Assembly (NCBI GenBank): GCA_947175205.1
Contig: CAMWLS010000024.1
Location: 1 to 37,373, forward strand
DNA: 37,373 bases
Direction: 5' to 3'
Source: an uncultured Porphyromonadaceae bacterium
Lineage (GTDB): Bacteria; Bacteroidota; Bacteroidia; Bacteroidales; Muribaculaceae
This document shows, one piece after another, positions 33,972 to 37,373 of the stretch. The notes beneath the pieces were generated by a model. It searched no databases, was not told the origin of the DNA, and saw only the letters and a program-made list of their open reading frames with translations. Each line of letters starts with the position of its first letter. Position 1 is the stretch's first letter. The position numbers and the translations under genes were made by a program.

Positions 33972-35393
33972 TCATTCTTTTTCTTCTATGCCGCAAATCT
34001 GCATTATGGTTCGCGCCACGGCATTGTTGTTATTCATTCCCTTAAAGCGCTCTGCACCCACTCCCACTGCAAACACGGGGACGGGATTACCGCTGTGTGA
34101 GGTGGTGGTAAAGCCCACACCGGCAGCGGTGTTGAGAAGCTTGAAGACTTCCACTGCAAAGGCATTGAAATTTGCATACAGGGTTTCCTGGTCTGAGGTG
34201 TTGCGCAGCTCAAAGGTATCTTCAAACATCCGCTTCAGGCGTTTGTCAGCCACCTCACTCACCGGAATGGGTCCGTACAGACCCAGGCGCTCAGCAAGGA
34301 AGTCTTTCATATCTTCCCAGGTGTACACTCTGCGTGAGTGGAGAATACTCTTACAGTAATCACTGAATTCTTCCTTGGAAATGCGTTGATGGTCATAAAC
34401 GCCCAGATTCAGTGCCTTACGGTTAGCCTCCGTACCAAGGGCCATGCCCCCGGTGTCGTGGTCAGCAGTGACCACAATGAGGGTTTGGCCGGGGTGCTTA
34501 AGATAGAAATTGTATGCTATTCGCAGCGAAGAGTCAAAATTCAGAATCTCTTTAATGGCCGCACCACCGTCATTGGCATGCAGTGCGTGGTCAATATTTC
34601 CGCCTTCCACCATCATGAAGAAGCGCTCAGGGCTCTCGGCTTCCAGGCGCTCCAGGCAGATTTCTGTCATCAGTGGCAGCGTAAGGACATTCTCAAGGGA
34701 GTCAATGGTATAGCCCACATTCCACTCATGGGTGTCCTGTGGGTTAAGGAGCACAGCGCGGCCCGGCGCCATATCCTTTGCTCCCGTAGGACCGTAATAG
34801 ATGGGTATTCCGGCCTCCCGAAAGCGTATGAGCAGGTCTGTATCCTCGCCCTTGGCATCCTTCACGCCGCGCAGACCTGCCCCCGCAAGGAAACTGTAAC
34901 CTGACTCTATAAAGTCCAGCCCTATACGGTATGTCTCCTTACGCGATGGGACATGAGCATAAAAGGCGCCTGGAGTGGCGTCATCAGGAGCCACTGTAGT
35001 GACCAGCCCCACAGCATAACCGCTGTCAGCCAGATAGCGGGCCATGGAGTTTACTACAGTGGTGTCAGGAGCCATACCCAACATATTGTTTCGAGTCTTG
35101 TAACCGGTGCTTAGCGCAGTTCCGGCAGCGGCGGAGTCAGTGATAGGCGAGCTTGCACTCCAGGTCTGACACATGCCCGCAACAGGAAACTGCATCATGG
35201 TAAGAGTTGAATCCCCATCCACAACAGTACGGAGATATGTCTGAGCGCCCATAACAGGACCCATACCCATACCATCACCTATAAAATAAAAGACATACTG
35301 CGGAGCAGTATCTTTTGGGGCAGTCTCGTGTGCCGTAGCAGTAAGCGCACCTACAATAGCTGTCAGTGCAAAGATTATCTTTTTTAATCGCAT
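33972..35393 (-). CDS. Alkaline phosphatase, periplasmic
   Basis: 473 residues. Signal peptide about 1-21 (LTATA). Active-site residues of the PhoA family are present: metal-binding Asp40 in FIGDGMG, the Ser87 nucleophile in TDSAAAG, the Glu-Asp-His set in EGGNIDHALH (about 264-273), DH in TADHDTGG (about 307-314) and the distal His of HSGNPVPVF (about 441). The usual Arg of E. coli PhoA that binds phosphate is not identified. It hydrolyses phosphomonoesters in the periplasm or at the cell surface. Between the GH3 gene (14 bases) and YfhO gene (32 bases), so co-transcribed; no phosphate-responsive box is recognised. Confidence 0.92.
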   Translation of the reverse strand: MRLKKIIFALTAIVGALTATAHETAPKDTAPQYVFYFIGDGMGMGPVMGAQTYLRTVVDGDSTLTMMQFPVAGMCQTWSASSPITDSAAAGTALSTGYKTRNNMLGMAPDTTVVNSMARYLADSGYAVGLVTTVAPDDATPGAFYAHVPSRKETYRIGLDFIESGYSFLAGAGLRGVKDAKGEDTDLLIRFREAGIPIYYGPTGAKDMAPGRAVLLNPQDTHEWNVGYTIDSLENVLTLPLMTEICLERLEAESPERFFMMVEGGNIDHALHANDGGAAIKEILNFDSSLRIAYNFYLKHPGQTLIVVTADHDTGGMALGTEANRKALNLGVYDHQRISKEEFSDYCKSILHSRRVYTWEDMKDFLAERLGLYGPIPVSEVADKRLKRMFEDTFELRNTSDQETLYANFNAFAVEVFKLLNTAAGVGFTTTSHSGNPVPVFAVGVGAERFKGMNNNNAVARTIMQICGIEEKE

Positions 35394-35407
35394 ATCTTAA
35401 ACCGGGT

Positions 35408-36925
35408 TTACTTGATTACATATTGAAAACGCAGCATGCTGTCCATCAGCGTGCGGTCATTGCTAAGACGTGGCACCTTACGCTGACCGCCCAACTTACC
35501 CGTGGAAGCCAGCCAGGCATCAAAGAGCCCCGGTCTGGCCTGGGTTATACTCAGGCGGTCCAGAAATATACCGCCGGCACGTTTGGCCTGATAATCACTG
35601 TTCTGCTGCTGCAGACAGCTGTCCAGCACCTGCGCGAATTTATCAACGTCAGCCGGAGGCACTGACCATTCTATTAGCCACTGATGGCGCCCGCGCTTGC
35701 CGTCATGAGCATATATCGGGGCCGCAGTGTAGTTCAATACGGAAGCGCCTGTGATAGCACACGCCTCTGCAAGAGCGGCATCTGTATTATGCACCATCAC
35801 TTCCTCACCAAAAGCATTTATAAAATGCCGCGTGCGCCCTGCTATGCGTATGGTAAGCGGCACCTCACTTACCACCGTCACCGTGTCTCCTAAGGCATAA
35901 CGGCACAGCCCGTTGGGCGCGCTTATGTGGAGTGAATAAGTGTGTCCGGCCTTCACATCCCACGCCGGCATCAGCTCTCCGGGCTTGCTGATATCCTCAA
36001 ATTCATAAAAGACACCGGCATCCAGCAACATCTCCATGCTTCCGTCACCCACGGCCGTGGTCTGGACGGCAAAGAATCCTTCTGAGGCATTATAGTTCTC
36101 CATGTAATGCATGCGGTCCACGTCTGTGAAACTCTCATACTCTTTCCTGTATGGCCCAAAAGCCACACCGCCATGGAAAAATACCTCCAGCCCGGGCCAC
36201 ACGCTGTGAATGTTATCCACACCGGCACGCTTCATAACGGAGCGTAACACGGTCATAAACCATGACGGCACCCCGGAAATATTAGTCACATCAGCCTTAA
36301 GGGAAGCCTCCACCAGCGCCGGAACTTTTTCAGCCCAGTCAGTCATAAGGGCCACCTCCTTGGACGGTATACGGAAAAGATTCACCAGCGGATTTACGGC
36401 TTCTATCAGATGGGCCGACAGGTCACCCACTCGTACTCCGGCAGGCAAATCACTGACCTCATTGGCAAAACTTCCTCCCAGAATAAAACCTTTGCCCGCA
36501 AACATACGGCTCTCCGGATTCAGATGAAGGTACTGTCCCACCACAGCGGCACCACCGTAATAATGATTCACCTTTAAAGAATCATCCGTTACGGGGATAT
36601 ACTTGCTCTTACCGTCACTGGTACCTGAGGACTGAGCAAAACGGCGCGTCACTCCGGGCCACAGAACGTCACGCTCCCCACGCACCATACGCATCACATA
36701 AGGGCGTATCTGTTCATATCCTCCGGCCGGAACGGCTTGCGCAAATTCAGCATACGTCATTCCGGACCTGATTCCCAACTGCTGGCCGCGTTGAGTGCGC
36801 GCCATCCGACCCGTCAGATAATCCAGTACCCGCAACTGCACTCCGCGCACATCATCTGATGCACGCTTCATCTGGGTGACATATCTCATCAGGGCTCGCC
36901 TGGCCACAGGTGTAAAGTTTATCAT
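35408..36925 (-). CDS. GH3 auxin-responsive promoter family protein (acyl-acid amido synthetase-like)
   Basis: 505 residues of the GH3 family, best known from plants, where members conjugate amino acids to jasmonate or auxin through an acyl-adenylate. The adenylate-binding motif is SSGTSDGKSKYIPVT (99-113), with a second motif YYGGA (about 121-125) and the ribose/adenine region LCRYALGDTVTV (about 343-354). The fold is shared with acyl-CoA ligases. In Bacteroidetes the substrate is unknown. It is the first gene of a four-gene operon with alkaline phosphatase, a YfhO-family protein and a reduced methyltransferase. Its promoter is so close to the ATG that the mRNA would be almost leaderless. 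Confidence 0.9.
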   Translation of the reverse strand: MINFTPVARRALMRYVTQMKRASDDVRGVQLRVLDYLTGRMARTQRGQQLGIRSGMTYAEFAQAVPAGGYEQIRPYVMRMVRGERDVLWPGVTRRFAQSSGTSDGKSKYIPVTDDSLKVNHYYGGAAVVGQYLHLNPESRMFAGKGFILGGSFANEVSDLPAGVRVGDLSAHLIEAVNPLVNLFRIPSKEVALMTDWAEKVPALVEASLKADVTNISGVPSWFMTVLRSVMKRAGVDNIHSVWPGLEVFFHGGVAFGPYRKEYESFTDVDRMHYMENYNASEGFFAVQTTAVGDGSMEMLLDAGVFYEFEDISKPGELMPAWDVKAGHTYSLHISAPNGLCRYALGDTVTVVSEVPLTIRIAGRTRHFINAFGEEVMVHNTDAALAEACAITGASVLNYTAAPIYAHDGKRGRHQWLIEWSVPPADVDKFAQVLDSCLQQQNSDYQAKRAGGIFLDRLSITQARPGLFDAWLASTGKLGGQRKVPRLSNDRTLMDSMLRFQYVIK

Positions 36926-36929
36926 GCCA

Positions 36930-36958
36930 CAAAATTACAAAAAAATCCATTGTTCAAA
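36930..36958 (-). promoter_or_regulatory. Promoter of the GH3-phosphatase operon, near-leaderless
   Basis: On the minus strand, -33 TTTG (36955-36958) and -7 TAATTTTG (36930-36937) are 17 bases apart. The -7 element ends 5 bases before the ATG at 36923-36925, so transcription probably starts at or within a few bases of the start codon. Between 36959 and 37050 nothing else is seen. Confidence 0.6.
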
Positions 36959-37053
36959 AGTAGCGGAGATAAATAAAAACACATGCCATTTACACCAATT
37001 TTATGGTCATTATAGACAAAACACCGCATATTTAGAATTTTATCCCGAAAATA

Positions 37054-37085
37054 TTTGCACAGAAGCAAAGGATACTATAACTTTG
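37054..37085 (+). promoter_or_regulatory. Promoter of tRNA-Asp
   Basis: -33 TTTG (37054-37057) and -7 TAACTTTG (37078-37085) with 20 bases between: a consensus Bacteroidetes housekeeping promoter. Start near 37092, about 55 bases before the tRNA. Confidence 0.8.
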
Positions 37086-37146
37086 CACTCGCAAAAGCAA
37101 CAAAGCTAATGCCTCTCACACAAGACCAAGAGCGGTCAATAAAAAT

Positions 37147-37220
37147 GGTGTGGTAGTTCAGCTGGTTAGAATACCTGCCTGTCACGCAGGGGGTCGCGGG
37201 TTCGAGTCCCGTCCATACCG
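37147..37220 (+). tRNA. tRNA-Asp (anticodon GUC)
   Basis: 74 bases: acceptor GGTGTGG/CCATACC with one G-U pair, discriminator G, D arm, anticodon stem CCTGC/GCAGG with loop CTGTCAC (anticodon GTC), a GGGTC variable loop and T arm CGCGGGTTCGAGTCCCG. CCA is not encoded. Confidence 0.97.
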
Positions 37221-37234
37221 CAGAGGAGAGAGGA

Positions 37235-37282
37235 GAATGAGAAATTGAGACTTCGGTCAAAAGTTTCTCATTCTTTTTTTTT
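37235..37282 (+). terminator. Terminator of tRNA-Asp
   Basis: GAATGAGAAA (37235-37244) pairs with TTTCTCATTC (37264-37273), extended by TTGA/TCAA (37245-37248 with 37257-37260), then nine T residues. Confidence 0.88.
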
Positions 37283-37359
37283 ATACCCACCCCACCCTCC
37301 ATTCCACACGTGCATATATTGGCGCATAGTAAAAAAGCTGTGTTTAGTATATAAATTCT

Positions 37360-37367
37360 TACCTTTG
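37360..37367 (+). promoter_or_regulatory. Possible -7 element for a gene beyond the right edge
   Basis: TACCTTTG matches TAnnTTTG exactly, five bases from the window end; no -33 element at the usual spacing. The downstream gene is outside the window. Confidence 0.4.
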
Positions 37368-37373
37368 CAGAAA

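Noticed and set aside
37075-37302. 75-residue minus-strand ORF across tRNA-Asp
   Set aside because: It reads the antisense of the tRNA (the GLEPATPCVTGRYS type of peptide), a well-known false annotation; the tRNA is clear.

Overview
The window comes from a member of the Bacteroidota, most likely order Bacteroidales. It carries a SusC/SusD/SusE/SusF-type outer-membrane glycan uptake operon, lipoproteins with Bacteroidetes-style signals, promoters of the Bacteroidetes type (-7 TAnnTTTG, some with a -33 TTTG) and almost no Shine-Dalgarno sequences. Base composition is near half G+C, with AT-rich intergenic stretches. A gut family such as Muribaculaceae or Prevotellaceae would fit, but I cannot place it by sequence memory alone. 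There are no transposases, phage genes, CRISPR arrays or integration signatures; most of it looks like stable chromosomal backbone.

Layout. 1-1165: 3' end of an MBL-fold hydrolase, convergent with a bile-acid/sodium-symporter-family permease. 1166-1556: a long intergenic stretch with TGTTAAT boxes and a probable ~78-nt small RNA with its own promoter and terminator. 1557-4980: DivIC/FtsB-like gene, small membrane protein, mutS, with overlapping start and stop codons. 4993-7207 (minus): mgtE and rsmA. 7341-8653: mtnN overlapping an AlbA/Schlafen-like gene, closed by a 17-bp bidirectional terminator. 8732-11667 (minus): a secreted multidomain endonuclease I and a small membrane-anchored protein. 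11752-12480: ComF-type phosphoribosyltransferase. 12496-14304 (minus): long-chain acyl-CoA ligase. 14651-15184 (minus): tRNA-Glu, rpsT, tRNA-Glu. 15327-18805: recO, ruvX, def, ettA. 18944-22601 (minus): a lipoprotein, then an aminotransferase, a CoA transferase/hydrolase and a tiny HExxH protein in one operon. 22750-30386 (minus): SusF, SusE, SusD and SusC homologues in one operon. 30810-36925 (minus): GH3-family synthetase, alkaline phosphatase, YfhO-family membrane protein and a shrunken methyltransferase-like protein. 37147-37220: tRNA-Asp with a textbook promoter and terminator.

How the parts work together. The recO-ruvX-def-ettA block and the divIC-mutS block are housekeeping operons (recombination, protein N-terminus processing, ribosome control, division, mismatch repair). 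The Sus operon would bind a glycan at the cell surface (SusD/E/F) and import it (SusC), but no glycoside hydrolase or regulator is next to it, so digestion must be encoded elsewhere. The aminotransferase/CoA-transferase pair suggests amino-acid or short-chain acyl-CoA metabolism. The GH3-phosphatase-YfhO operon looks like an envelope or small-molecule conjugation unit of unknown product.

The most interesting signals are the candidate small RNA at 1421-1498, the two identical tRNA-Glu genes bracketing rpsT, the four-gene GH3 operon with an almost leaderless promoter, the HExxH mini-protein coupled to the CoA transferase, and repeated TGTTAA boxes in three separate intergenic regions. I did not find a clear-cut new defence or mobile system.
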